Assembly: GCA_007026445.1 (NCBI GenBank)
Contig: VDMD01000075.1
Location: 61,647 to 125,646 of the forward strand
Reading direction: 5' to 3'
Origin: Schizophyllum amplum
Lineage: Eukaryota > Basidiomycota > Agaricomycetes > Agaricales > Schizophyllaceae
Length of the DNA stretch: 64,000 nt
Shown: positions 22,331 through 33,828 of the stretch, piece after piece
Layout of the letters: every line of letters begins with the position of its first letter
Numbering within the stretch: position 1 is the first letter of the stretch
Notes under the pieces: generated by a model
What the model was told of the DNA's origin: nothing
The model's input: the letters and a program-made list of their open reading frames with translations, nothing else
Database searches by the model: none
Translations under genes and position numbers: made by a program

Positions 22331-23065
22331 GACTCTTTTATCAACTGACTCCTCCGCTCCCTTTTCCTCCCCCTTCCTCCTTTGCTCTCGCCCCCCCCCC
22401 TCCCGCTCACGCCCCCTACCTCCCTCCGCCTCCCCCCTCGCTTGCCCCTCCCCACTCGCTCGTTCTCCCTCCGCCTCCTCGTCCCTCCCCCCCTCGTCCC
22501 TCCCCCCTCGTCCCTCCCCCCTCGTCCCTCCCCCTCGTCCCTCCCCCCACGTCACCTCGCCTCCCCACTCGCTCGTTCTCTCTCCCCCCCTCTCCCTCCT
22601 TTCCCTCACCACGACTCGCCTCCCTTAATGTTCCTCCCTCACGCTTCCCTCCCTCCCCCCCTCTCCCTCCTTTCCCTCACCACGACTCGCCTCCCTTAAT
22701 GTTCCTCCCTCACGCCCCCCTCCCTCCCCCCTCTCCCTCACGCCCCTCCTCCTTCACTCACGCCCCCCTCCCCCCACGTCGCCTCGCCGCCCCACGTCGC
22801 CTCGCCGCCCCCACGTCGCCTCGCCTCCATTCCCCCCTCTCCCTCACACCCCCTCCCTCCCCCCCCCTTCGCCTCGCCTCCCTCCCTCCATCTCGTTCTC
22901 GCCCTCCCTCCCTCCACCTCTCTCGCCCCTCCGTCCCCCCACGTCGCCTCGCCTCCCTCCCCCCCTCCTCGTCCCTCCCTGCCCCCTCCCTCCCCCTCGT
23001 CCCTCCCCCCACCATCTCACCCCACCGTCGCACTCGCTCGCCCCTCGCTCCCCCTCCCCCCACCA
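22330..23065 (+). repeat. Polypyrimidine tract, copy 1
   Basis: About 700 bp of C/T-rich plus strand (ctccctcccc-type), with very few purines. A direct duplication of a 56-74 bp stretch including gactcgcctcccttaatgtt lies at about 22563-22710. Frames through it are Pro/Ser/Leu-rich on plus and Gly/Arg/Glu-rich on minus, and I treat them as non-coding. Confidence 0.9.
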
Positions 23066-23414
23066 TCTCACTCACCTCGTCAACGCACTTCCTCGCACTC
23101 ACGTCGTCAACCACGCACTTCGTCAAGCACGCACTCGTCCATCCCGAAGACAGCACACTTATTGCGAAGACGACACAGCGAGTCCAATTCGAAGATAGCA
23201 GAACGATAACATATTCACGGGAAAGCGCACATCAAAATACACAGGCCACGCATATTATATATCATGTTCATAAATTCCTAGAGAGGGCATGCGTGGGTCA
23301 AGGAGTACAGCTGAGCATGACTGCCACATACCTTATATCCAGATATCGTCCTAAATCGTGTTCTCGATACCCAGAGGGGGGACACCGTGTCGCCTAGGGG
23401 GGACACCGTGTCGC

Positions 23415-24651
23415 CTACTCGACCTTCGTCGCACCCTTCGTCTGCTCGACCTTCGTCGCACTCTTCTTCCCCCCAGCGCGTCCGCCCTCGGACAAGCGCA
23501 CAGCGCGCCCGCCCTCGGACAAGCGCGCAGCTGCCCACAAGGAGTGGGCGATGTCCCGGCCGAGGACGTATATGATGGCCGTGGGTACGACGAGCCAGAT
23601 GCTAGGGATTGAGAGTCAGTTTGGGGAGACTAGGTTGCGCAGGCCGTGAATCTCCGAATTGCATGCATGATATTACGGAATTGCATGCATGATATTACGG
23701 AATTGCATGCATGATAGCTCGGAATTGCATGCATAATATCTCGGAATCGCATGCATGATATCTCGGAATTGCACGCATGATATCTCGGAATTGCATATAT
23801 CATAAGCGCGACACGCACCCGTTCGGTCTGTAAGAAGGCTCAATGGATCAATAACTGCACCTGTAAGCAAGACCGCACGCACATGAGCCAATAGACCGTC
23901 AAGTCGACGAGGTTATTGTGCCGCACGGTGCAACCTGCTCCCGAGCAGAACGCTTCCTGCATCCAGTACAGCACGGTCTTCCAAAGCGTCATGGTGGCGG
24001 CGCAGAAGCCGATGAGGGGGGCCGAGGGAGATGGGGTGACGTGCGCGAGGTAGAGGTAGACGAGGTTGAGCAGGGTTTCGATGATGTTGAGGAGGGCTGG
24101 AAAGTTTGGTGATGAGGGGCAGGAGGGGGATGTTGTTTCGAGGAAGTACCTTGAGCAGCGGGGAATCCTGCGGGGATGTCAGTATGTAGGACGGTGGGGT
24201 AGGCGAGGGGGACGTACCATCGCCCTCTTCCAGGGCTTTGACGCCGTAGATCTGCGATGACTTTGTGAGGGATGTGGCGGGGAATGTGCGGTTACGACTG
24301 ACCCAATCAATCTGTGGATGTTATGAGCGTGGGGATGGGGAGATTGAGCAGGCCACGCACCTCCTGGTATATCTCGTACGGCTTCCAGATCCAATGCAGG
24401 TCGCCACCCTGCGTCGATCATGAGCGACGCGTTTGGAAGCACAGAGAGCGTGCTTACGGCCATGGACCGGGGTCTAGGGAGGCGTGAGTCAGGCAGACGA
24501 TATGGGGCGTGCGTCGCGCACCTGAAGAACAAGTAGGTCGCGTCCCATGCGATCACCTGCCGCGGGCTCGTCAACGTCCTTTGTCCGGAGATGGCGTACG
24601 CACCGGCGCGGTGAGGAGAAACCAGAGCGAGATCCAGGTGTGGGGGGCCAT
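23415..24651 (-). CDS. EXPERA/EBP-like polytopic membrane protein, array copy 2
   Basis: Exons 24651-24604, 24556-24522, 24473-24458, 24408-24361, 24311-24303, 24251-24218, 24167-24150, 24096-23883, 23827-23819 and 23601-23415 make 618 nt, 205 residues, all splice sites canonical. It lacks the 90-bp Ala/Gly-rich expansion of the other copies and reads straight from LAHVTPSPS to APLIGFCAATMTLW, so it probably shows the ancestral form of this loop. Its C terminus is instead longer by 54 bp: RLSEGGRA and KSATKVE are each duplicated. Membrane segments and conserved Trp/Asp/Glu positions are as in copy 1. Function assignment is by family only. Confidence 0.75.
23651..23805. repeat. 22-bp intronic minisatellite, copy 2
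   Basis: Seven units of the same gaattgcatgcatgatat-type motif as in copy 1, in the same intron. Confidence 0.9.
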
Positions 24652-25056
24652 GGCTGGGATGGTGGTGGTACGAGAAGAAGATGCGGCGGCGTCGTCTGAC
24701 CACCGCACCGTCATTTCACACGTTCCCCCACGCGCACACGTCAACGCACCGGTCTGCGCCCGCCTGCGCCGCCGTCGGCGGGGTAGCGGGGCCTCGCTGT
24801 CGTCGTCCGAGCCGGCCTGCGAGGTCTGTGTTGAGGTCGCGAGGCACCCAGCGATCTTGCGCGTGTGGGAGGCGGAGAATAAAGAGTCCAAGAGTAAACG
24901 CTGGTGCAGATCGTGCGTTTCGGTGTACAGCACCGGGCTTGGACTGGGCTCATCCTGTGTAGAGCTGGAGACGCTGGGGATCGTGTTGCGGCGGGCGAGG
25001 GCGCGCGCGGAGAAGGCGAGTGTCGAGGCGGCGACCAGGCGACTCGCGCACGCGTT
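24652..25056 (-). CDS. In-frame coding extension or separate exon, copy 2
   Basis: 135 open codons in frame with the start at 24651. It holds four codons (STLA) missing from copy 1. Mostly synonymous differences from copy 1 suggest constraint. Identity unknown; the same stretch follows the gene in copy 3 (from 35100) and copy 5 (from 55798), with a one-base change near its far end. Confidence 0.4.
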
Positions 25057-26270
25057 CCCTTGTGCTGAAGACGTTGGACTTGGCCACGAGCGGTTGCGAC
25101 ATGACTGTACGAGTCGTCCTCGCGGGGGATGGCGGTGGCAAGCGAAAAGACGTCTGCTCGCCTAAGTATCCGACGTGTACGCGACCAAAGAGCGGACGCG
25201 ATCGGCGCGCGATCGAGGGGGAACGCTGTGTGATGTCACTGCGCGTGACCGTCGCACGGTTCGACTTTGCTTATCGCCGCGTCTTACAGCCCGGATTGGG
25301 CAAAAGTTGGAGGCGAGTCCAAGTCGTTTTGTAGCTTGTCTAGCGGGCGCTGTGGACCAGCTACGAGGCTCGGGTTTGGCCTCGTTGATAAGTATACTTC
25401 CGAACTCCAAGTCCTGCGAGTTTCCTTCTTCCCCCTGCCCGCCTCCCTATCCTACCGCCTCCGCGAGTCCCAGATCCTCCCGCCGATGTCACTCTTTCGT
25501 GACCAGATATATCCGGGTAGGGTATGCAAATTTATGGACCCATCGCACCAACCGATTGTCATCGTCTTTTGCCAGCACCTTTGACTCGTCTGCAAATCGT
25601 CACTCGACCTTCCTCCGCCCATGCCACTGTCCTCCCTCCCCAGCAATCCTTTCTCTCGTCGAGCCTCACTCACTGTCCTTGCCTCATCATCTCCGTAAAT
25701 TTGTTTTATTTCCGACACCCATTCAATCTCAGGTTTCCGTCGCACTCACTACCCCCGCTATCACCTCATCCCCAGAACAAGCAGCTCTGAACAATGACCG
25801 GCCCTGAATCACTACTACAGACACGCAAAAGCGCATATCGCCGGAGGCTTTCAACGTGATGCGCGAAGCAGACTCAGGTACAGAGGATGCTGGCATTGAG
25901 CGAGAGAACCCGTCTTGCACCCGTCTTGGGTGCCCAGAGCAGATAACGCGCGTCGGCGGACGTCGATCCGTTGCTTCTCGACTTGGGCAGGATGCTGACC
26001 ACGGCAACGATGCCCCATCGCATCGCGCAAGTCGTCCAGCTTCCAGGCGTGCGTAGGCATAGCTCAAGGGGGGGAACATAGCTCAAGGGGGGGGCACAAC
26101 CGCAAACACCTCGCTCGGCGGAACACGATACATTGCTTCACGACCTCGGCGGGCACCTCCCTGTCGAGCATGGCCAGCACGACGGCCTACTGACCGCATG
26201 GCCACGCCTCGCAATGCCGGGATGGGATGACGAGAGGCAATGCAATGATGGAATGGTACGATGAAGGTAG
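25057..26270. other. Conserved unit spacer, copy 2
   Basis: Corresponds to 14477-15949 of copy 1 but is shorter. It carries the same invariant block around atgcaaatttatggacccat (25524-25543). From about 25.8 kb on it is essentially identical to copies 3 and 4. No gene could be modelled. Confidence 0.4.
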
Positions 26271-26452
26271 TACACGTGCCGACGCCGCGCGCCGCGCTTC
26301 CCATTCCTAACCCCAATCCTCCATCCCCAGCCCAAAACTGTCGCCCACGTCCTCGGAACCTCCCGCACGGATCTTTAACAAATCGACCTCATTCTGCATC
26401 GGTTCCGGCGACCGAGACGTCGTTATTGGCGACCAAGACGTCGCTGGAATGG

Positions 26453-26587
26453 CTTGGGAACGGCCTCCGTCTGGACCGGCTTGGGAATGGCCTCCGTCTG
26501 GACCAGCTTGGGAATGGCCTCCGTCTGGAACGGCTTGGGAATGGCCTCCGTCTGGACCAGCTTGGGAACGGTCTCCGGCTGAACCGG
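26453..26587. repeat. 27-bp minisatellite, copy 2
   Basis: Five exact-length units of cttgggaatggcctccgtct plus seven bases. The unit looks like an amplified piece of the neighbouring sub-repeat (gcctccgcttggacc). Present in copies 2, 3 and 4, absent from copies 1 and 5. Confidence 0.95.
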
Positions 26588-26708
26588 TAAATGGGCCGGA
26601 ATGGCAGGCGGGCGGGAGCGTTGAGAGTCGGCGGGAGCGTTCAGAGTCGGCCGGCGCGTTGAGAGTCGGCCGGAGCGTGTCGAGATCCGACAAAGGTCCT
26701 GGACGTTC

Positions 26709-27215
26709 CGTCAGCCGCCGAAGAACATTGCAAGTCGCACAACGCACCACGCAAGTGCGCGGCGGCGCTTCCTCCTCCCTCTCCACCTCCCAAAACCGTC
26801 GAAAACGTCCGCTAGGAATTCCCGCGCGAATATTTGACAAATCGACTTCATTTTGCATTTATTTTGGCGCCTGAGTTGTCGCCGATACGACCTCCGCTTG
26901 GACCAGTAAATGGGGATAGGCGGGGCGCGGGAGTCGGCGGGCTCGATACGAGGACCTGGCCTGGCCGTCGAGTCAGCCGCCGAAAAAACAATACAAGTCC
27001 TACAACGCACCACGCAAGTGCGCGGCGGCGCTGCGCGCCGCCAGCCGCGTCCCCTCCTCCCCAAATCTGTCGAAAACGTCCGCTAGGGATTCCCGCGCGA
27101 ATATTTGGAGATTTACGTCCATTTTGCATTTATTTTGGCGCCTGAATTGTCGTTGGAATGGCCTCCGCTTGGACCGGCAAATGGGGATAGGCGGGGCGCG
27201 GGGAAGGACGGGGCC
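26709..27215. repeat. 240-300 bp sub-repeat cluster, copy 2
   Basis: Two units, starting at the gtcagccgccga marker near 26709 and 26973, of the family described for copy 1. Confidence 0.9.
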
Positions 27216-27249
27216 GCAGCGTTGCCATGGCGACAAGGCGCGGCGAGGT

Positions 27250-27908
27250 TCACGACGAGGCTGGAGGGCGCTGGGGGCGGGGCGCGCTGCGACGACGTCA
27301 GCGGTAGGCACGACGGTGGTGTTCTGAGAAGCTCACCTTGAAGTCAAGGCGGCGCAGTGCGCCGCCCGCTGAGCTCTCCATACGCCGTCGCAGTCGTCAC
27401 GGAGGGGGGTGTGTGTTGTCGATTTCGGTGAATGCAACTTCATGTTGGTGCAAATCGCCGCCTGGGTTGCCGTCGAAAGGCTGCCGTTAGGGGCACGCCG
27501 GCGAATGTCGTGGGCGCTGTCGTAGGCGCTGGGGTCGAGGAGGTCGTGGCGCCGCGGCGAGGGGTGTGCGTGCGGGTCATGCCGGATGGTGAGTATGGGA
27601 GCTTGAGTGCGATGGAGAACGAGCTGAGGTTAAGGTCAGCATGGGGCTACATAACGGAGGAGACGAGAGCACTCACGTTGAATATCGGGTGCAGATGAGC
27701 GGCGGCGGGCAAGGGGGAAGAACGACGATGAGGAGGTTGAAGATAACTATGGGGAAACGTCACAGAGTAAATATATGCGCCGCGCGATGAAACAAACCCA
27801 AACTTACCTATGCGACCGATCATACGGCATACCCTGAGCGTGGCACCCTTGGTATGTCGCCGCTTTGGGACGTTCGTGCGGTTGTTTGCCGGGCTCCGTC
27901 GAAACCAT
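27250..27908 (-). CDS. Candidate spliced gene of unknown function, copy 2
   Basis: A four-exon model stays open with three canonical introns of 61, 53 and 50 bp: exons 27908-27808, 27746-27677, 27623-27337 and 27286-27250, 495 nt, 164 residues. The protein starts MVSTEPGKQPHERPKAATYQ and is basic, rich in His, Pro and Arg, with no domain I know. Copies 3 (37664-38322) and 4 (47982-48641) keep the model. Copy 5 has lost the last acceptor and copy 1 lacks the first acceptor and 49 bp of exon 1. The splice signals are convincing, the protein less so. It may be a non-coding transcript or another frame may be used. Confidence 0.25.
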
Positions 27909-27917
27909 GCCCCTTCT

Positions 27918-28026
27918 CAACACCCCAGTCGCGCTCGCAAGACCGTCGGCAGCACCGTGAATTCCCGGTGCGATGAGTACTCGAAACGGTGCTGCCGACG
28001 GCTCTGCAGGCGAGGCTGGGGTGTCG
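27918..28026. repeat. Long inverted repeat, copy 2
   Basis: Same hairpin as 17602-17710, with identical 16-bp inner arms and 27-nt loop. Confidence 0.9.
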
Positions 28027-28140
28027 ACAACACGCGCGACGTCGGCGGGGCGCGAGACTATATAATATTCGCATCTGAGTACAGCCGACGCGTCGGCGGC
28101 GGCGTCGTGATATACGTGAGCAGTCCTTGAAGCTTGAAGA

Positions 28141-31100
28141 CTCATGATGGTCGAGACGAACTTGGAACAAAAATCGGAACTCACGCGAGGCGCGGAATTC
28201 GGGCCGAGGCCGCCGATATCTGTCTTCCCGCGCCGCCGTCTTCGCTTCCTGCCCATCGTCCTTGTCTCCCGCCACGATACAACATTCATTGTCTTTGTTG
28301 CACCTAGAAATACCCATCGCGGAAGAATTACACCGATATCCCTAGCGGATCCATCGCAATACGCAATTGAGCCACGGGTGGCGCGCACCTGGCGCGTCCA
28401 CTTTTCAAAACGCACCCGGCCTCAATACGCCACCAGCGATGGGTCGTATGGGGTTGAGGTGAACGCCCTACACTGTCAAAACACCACTAGCAGGTACTGA
28501 TGAGTCGGATCAACGTCCTACCTTATCGTTCTGGGAGGTCGAAGAGTTTTGCATGCAGAACTCGACGTCTTCATGTCCAAAACTTGTCACCCAATCTCAA
28601 AATATTCCCGACTCCGAACTTGCTCGGTTAGTTGCCAGAAACCGACTGCCGCTGTCCGATGGGCGATCTTCGCCGTCGAACTTGTGCAATGGCGCGACGA
28701 AGGGCCATTTTGTTATGTGGCGTCGTTTTTGGTGCGCCCATAGCATGCTTGTTCGGCCTCGGGCTGACGTCCGCAATGACTCATTCTAGTATGCCAACCT
28801 ATCCCTCGACGACCCAGGCTTCCTTCCGCGCCTGCACTCGTTCCTCGACATGATATGCACCACCCTCTCCTCCTCCCTTCGTACTTCACCGCACGCCCCA
28901 TCTTCCGGCTGACGCCACCGCACTGACGATTCCATCTTCCGAGGTCCGACCACCCACCTTTGTGGTGACGCGCTCGCCGCCGAGCACCGCACACGCTCGC
29001 AGTAACGCCATTCCTCTACGCGGGCATTCCACCCTTCCGCATCTTCCATCGGAATCTGGTGCGTTTCCGCGCCCAATAACCGGGTCCTGGGCGCTGACAT
29101 GTGCCATCAGTTTGATGGAAACATGATGTGAGCCGACGAGGGCGACGCTGCACTCGCCGTCGCTCTGCGCTGTTCTCATTCACTCACAGGGCGTCGTTTA
29201 CGCCTATTCACCTCGGAAACCTGGGCATACGTGTCGCCGATGACGAGGAAATATTTTGCACAAGTGTCGAAGGCAGAGACGCGGTCGACGAGGCAGGCGA
29301 CGCGCGCCAGCAGCGCGCCGCCTTTCGTGAAGTTCAAGGGCTTCCAAATGGAGCAAGCCACTGATCTCTTTCAAGTTCAACGTCGACCTTGAGTTTCCCG
29401 CCGACAGCAAGTGTGGCGGCTTCGTCACGCGTTACTAGTCACTCAAGACACGTTGCGCGACGATTTTGGCGTGCTCTGCTATAGGTGGAGGACGACGAGG
29501 GCGACGGTAAACGACTTGAACGCACTGTGGCGCGCGCTTCCCAAAGGCCTCGCAGAACTTTCGCCCTTCCGTCTACGGCACCGAGTACGGCCGCCCATCT
29601 CCGAGGTGATATGTTTATATTGAACTCTGCTGCGACCGGGCTGACGTGCGACCCAGGGCATTGCCGATGCGTTTGCGCGCTTTCTTTGAATCTTCCGTCT
29701 TTCGGGGTCCGTATCTGGGCCTCAAACTCAGTGAGTCATCTCCGCCTGCTGCCCGGCGCTGATAAGATGCGGGAACTGATCAGGTTGCGTAGTTGGGTGA
29801 CGCGCCGTAGCCGTCTCGCTCAGTATAAAGTCCAGCAGCTCTCGTCGGTTTTCAACATCCTCTCGACTTGTCCCTCTCCCCCAAGCACTCATTGGACCAC
29901 GCTCCGCCATGTGCTCTCGACCGCTCCGTTGTTGCTCACGTCGCCGACCACCTGCGACTTGTATATCTTGGTGCGCTTTTTGTCTTTCCCTCTATTTCGC
30001 AGTTTGCTAATCCTTCTCTTAGATACTTCTACTACATTTACCTGCACATCAACTTTGCAAACACCCAGCTACCCTCGCCTGTCACTTCCAACACGCAGTT
30101 TGTCACCACTGCCTGCTGTCGTCAATCAGTAAGTCTTTACATTTCACTTCACGTCCTTAGTCTCGATGCTGATTTCTTATTCTTCAAGGTCACGCATGTG
30201 TCCTACTTCAACTTCAAGGTCACGCGAGATCACCGCTCGTTGGTCAGTTTTTCTATTGAATTCATTTGGATTCGAAACTGACAGCACGCAGCTTGTCTCT
30301 TACCACCACGTCTCCTCCTTCGACAAGGTCGCCCGCCGTCGTGTACAACATCCGCCAACGCGTTTGGACGTCGACGTGTTGTCGATAACCTCGACAACCG
30401 CCATCCGTAGCGAGCGATGTCGCCGCTGCCTTTCACGACGGGTTCGGCGCAGACGGCACTGGCGAAGAGCACAGCTCGCTCGCGCTGTTGCCATGATAAC
30501 AATGAGCGGCCCGGGACATTTCGGACGACGTATCACGGCGCTCTCACGAGGTTTCGACACGTCGGGGGTCTTCTTGACGTTCCACATGCCGTCGTCGACG
30601 GTGTACGCGCTGGTCAGGTGTGTCCTCGAGGACGAGTAGCAGACCTTGCTCGTCGCTTCTACTCGCACGCGCATGCTCATTGTTCCCGTAGATCTCCACC
30701 GCTCGTCGACGGGGAGTCGTGCTGATCTGGGCACTCGCTTATCACGGTGAGTGTCCGCGCCGGTACACGCTGGCTGTCTTACATTCTGGCAGGATTCTCA
30801 CGACCCGCGAGACGCCCAAGCCACCAACAACAACGAATCTCCCCTCATGTCCCCCTGCACCCACAACCTCACGTGGGGCTCGAACCACGTTCCTTTGTGT
30901 GTACATGTTCGTTTGTCTACGCGCATAACATAGCTGACGACGGCGGTATTGTCACAGTGAGCCGGGTCTGTCCGCGCGGTCTCGCAAGTTCAACATTGAC
31001 CCACGTGCTCCCAGCCGTGACCTCGAAAGTTCAACTCCCACATGAGTTGAGAGCTCGCAGGTGCGGTCTCGTTCGCCACCACCGTGCTCGACGGATGGCA

Positions 31101-32640
31101 TTAGCGTGTACGTCATGGTGAGTACGTGTTGCTGAACGTGGCCCGACATGCATGCTGAGTCCACCAGTCGGTCGTACACATGCAACGACAAGCTCGTCCG
31201 CCCCTCGCCGCGGACCTCTTCGCTCTCCAGCGTCAAGTCAACCGCCCTCACCATGTCTGTGGCGTTCTCGCCACACCCAGAAACCCCCATCCAGCGGTCT
31301 AAGCGGGTGAGTTTCTGACCAGAGTCTGACCGACAAAACTGATGCAAATCAAAGTCAAACCTCAAAATATTCGCGCGGGAGGTCTCGAGGGCAGTTGCGA
31401 CTACTTTGAGAGTGGGGAGAATGGGTTGTGGGCGCGGCGGGCGGCGCGCTGCGCCGCCGCACACTCGATTTGTGGTGAGTTCTACGTTGACGTTATCTCA
31501 CGTAGCTCGTAGATTCATTGCGGTGGCCCGCGTCACCGGTACGTGGTTTGGTCGCCGAGCTAAATGGCTACGGGTCTCGTCACTCTCAGGTGAGCTTTAC
31601 AGCCTGTTCCTTGGATTCTCTCGTATCAGCGAATCTTGTTTCCCGCAACCTCGTCCCAACGCCCATCCTCGCCTCGCTCGTATACGTATGACCACTTATG
31701 GGATCTCATGAGACGCTGATCGGGCCCTCGTCGCTGCCATGGTGGGGCGCTTTGCGCGCTGTGGGAGAATACTGACCAGCCTATTTCTAGAACCCTTCAA
31801 CGCGCATCCGCAGAGTACAAAGCACTCGCGGATACTAAGTATGTTGTCCACCGCATCCAGGTGACGGCTTTGCCGCAGAGGACGCCTTGCGTATGTCTGT
31901 GGCGACGCGCGCACCGTTGTTCAAGGACGAGCACGTTGTCTGGGACCGTCCTCAGCGCTCCCACGCACCCGCACCCGCGATCTCCACGACGGGGTCCTCG
32001 CTGCGTTCCGCCGCGCTCACGTCGAGGGCAAGAACCTCGATTGTAGTAGGTTGGGCCTTCAAGTAGACAATGTAACTTACTCTCGTACTAATATCTTTGT
32101 ATCTCGTATGTATGGAGTAGTAACTTTGTACTTTACAAACAGTGTACTTCGTAGACCACGAATGCAGATATTATTTGATCCCGAACTCCGTCCCTTGCAA
32201 GCTCACGGCTTACCTCTCTCGAGTCTCAACGCGCCGCGTACTCGGCGAAGTTCGCCTCGCATTTCGTGAGTGACTACATGTGTGCGCAGTATGTTTGTGC
32301 TCATTGCCCTTCACCCGTGGGCCGTTGTTCGTACTCGCTGCCGGCCGAGTCGCACGTTCCGTCCATTCCTTTGAGTGCACTCGCTCGCAAGGCTCCCTCT
32401 CACTGTTCTCTCGCGCTTCTTCTCATCGTCCTCTTGTGCTCTCTCTCACCGTTCTCTCGCGCTCCTTCCAGTTCTTGCGCTCCTTCCAGTTCTCACCGTT
32501 CTCGCGAGCTTCTTCTCACTGTTTTTTTAAGCGCCCTCTCTCACTGTTCTCTTGCCTTTCGTCGCCTCCATCCTTTCCCCCTGTTCTGGCTCGCTTCTCT
32601 ATACTTGCATCCGTCCGTTCATCTACTGACTCTTTTATCA
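28141..32640 (+). other. Unidentified exon-like region, plus strand, copy 2
   Basis: Counterpart of 17821-22330, with the short conserved frame at 28553-28789. An inverted, partial match to the sub-repeat core (tcaaaatattcgcgcggga and ggcggcgcgctgcgccgcc) lies at about 31360-31465. Compared with copies 1 and 5 it lacks roughly 90 bp around 31550. No gene identified. Confidence 0.3.
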
Positions 32641-33360
32641 ACTGACTCCTCCGCTCCCTTTTCCTCCCCTTTCCTCCTTTGCTCTCGTCCCTCCCCCCTT
32701 GTCCCTCCCCCTCGTCCCTCCCTCCCCCTCGTTACCCTCTCCCTCCCCCTCCCTCCCCCTCCCTCCACCACCTCCTCCTCCGCTCCCTTTCCGTCCCTCC
32801 CTCGCGCCCCTCCCTCCACCACCTCCTCCTCCTCCTCTCCTCCTCCTCCTCCTCTCCTCCTCCTCCTCCTCTCCTCCTCCTCCTCCTCTCCTCCTCCTCC
32901 TCCTCTCGCTCCCCTGCTTCAAGTACTTCTCACATCCCCCTGCTTCACTTCTCACATGCCCCTTCACTCATGCCCTCCTCCCCCGCTCCCCTCCCTTTCC
33001 CCCGCTCCCTCACGCCCCCTACCTCCCTCACGCCTCCCTCCCTCTTCCGCCTTCTCCCCTCCCCCCCTCCCTCCATCCTTTCCCTCACCATGACTCGCCT
33101 CCCTTCCTGCCCTCACTCCCTCAGGTCCCCCTCCCCCTTTCCCTCACTCGTCTCCCCCTCCCCCTCTCCCCCCCTCTCCCTCCCGCCCCCCTCCCCTCCG
33201 CCCTCCCCCACGTCGCCTCGCCTCCCCCCTTCTCCCTCCCTCCCTCCCCCTCGTCCCTCCTCCCTCTCCCTCCCGCCCCCTTCTTTCCTCTCCCCCTCAT
33301 CCCTCCTCCCCTCGTTACCCTCTCGCTCGCCCCCTCCTCGTCCCTCCCCCCACCATCTCA
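32640..33360 (+). repeat. Polypyrimidine tract with (TCC)n, copy 2
   Basis: About 720 bp almost free of purines on the plus strand, including a ctcctcctcctcctct microsatellite at 32818-32913. It is followed to 33520 by degenerate repeats of cgtcaagcacgcactcac. Confidence 0.9.
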
Positions 33361-33828
33361 CTCACCTCGTCAACGCACTTCGTCAAGCACGCACTCACTT
33401 CGTCAACCACGCACTCACCTCGTCAAGCACTCACCTCATCAACGCACTTCGTCAACCCAACCACGCACTCACCTCGTCAGCGCACGTCGTCAACCACGCA
33501 CTTCGTCAAGCACGCACTCGTCCATCCCGAAGACAGCACACTTATTGCGAAGACGACACAGCGAGTCCAATTCGAAGATAGCAGAACGATAACATATTCA
33601 CGGGAAAGCGCACATCAAAATACACAGGCCACGCATATCATATATCCGTGTTCGTAAATCCTAGAGTCATGTCCGTAACTCCTAAAGAGGGTCTGTGTGA
33701 GTCAGAAAGTACAGCTGAGCATGCGTGCCACATACCATATCGTTAAGATAGCACCCTAGTTGCAGGCTCGTAGCAAATGTCTCTCTCGTTGGGTGACGGA
33801 CTAGGTATATCTATTACCCATGAGCCGC

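Larger units (their letters stand above)
12543..23203. repeat. Tandem array unit, copy 1 (10,661 bp)
   Basis: Begins at cgataacatattcacgggaa, which recurs at 23204, 33588, 43916 and 54284. Order in the unit: EXPERA-like gene (minus), conserved spacer, sub-repeats of 240-300 bp, inverted-repeat hairpin, unidentified plus-strand exon-like region, polypyrimidine tract. This copy has a 22-bp intronic minisatellite, three or four sub-repeat units and no 27-bp repeat. Confidence 0.95.
23204..33587. repeat. Tandem array unit, copy 2 (10,384 bp)
   Basis: Same order of parts as copy 1. The first half (to about 25.8 kb) is its own sequence type. The second half matches copies 3 and 4 closely, including a 27-bp minisatellite and a two-unit sub-repeat cluster. 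Confidence 0.95.
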
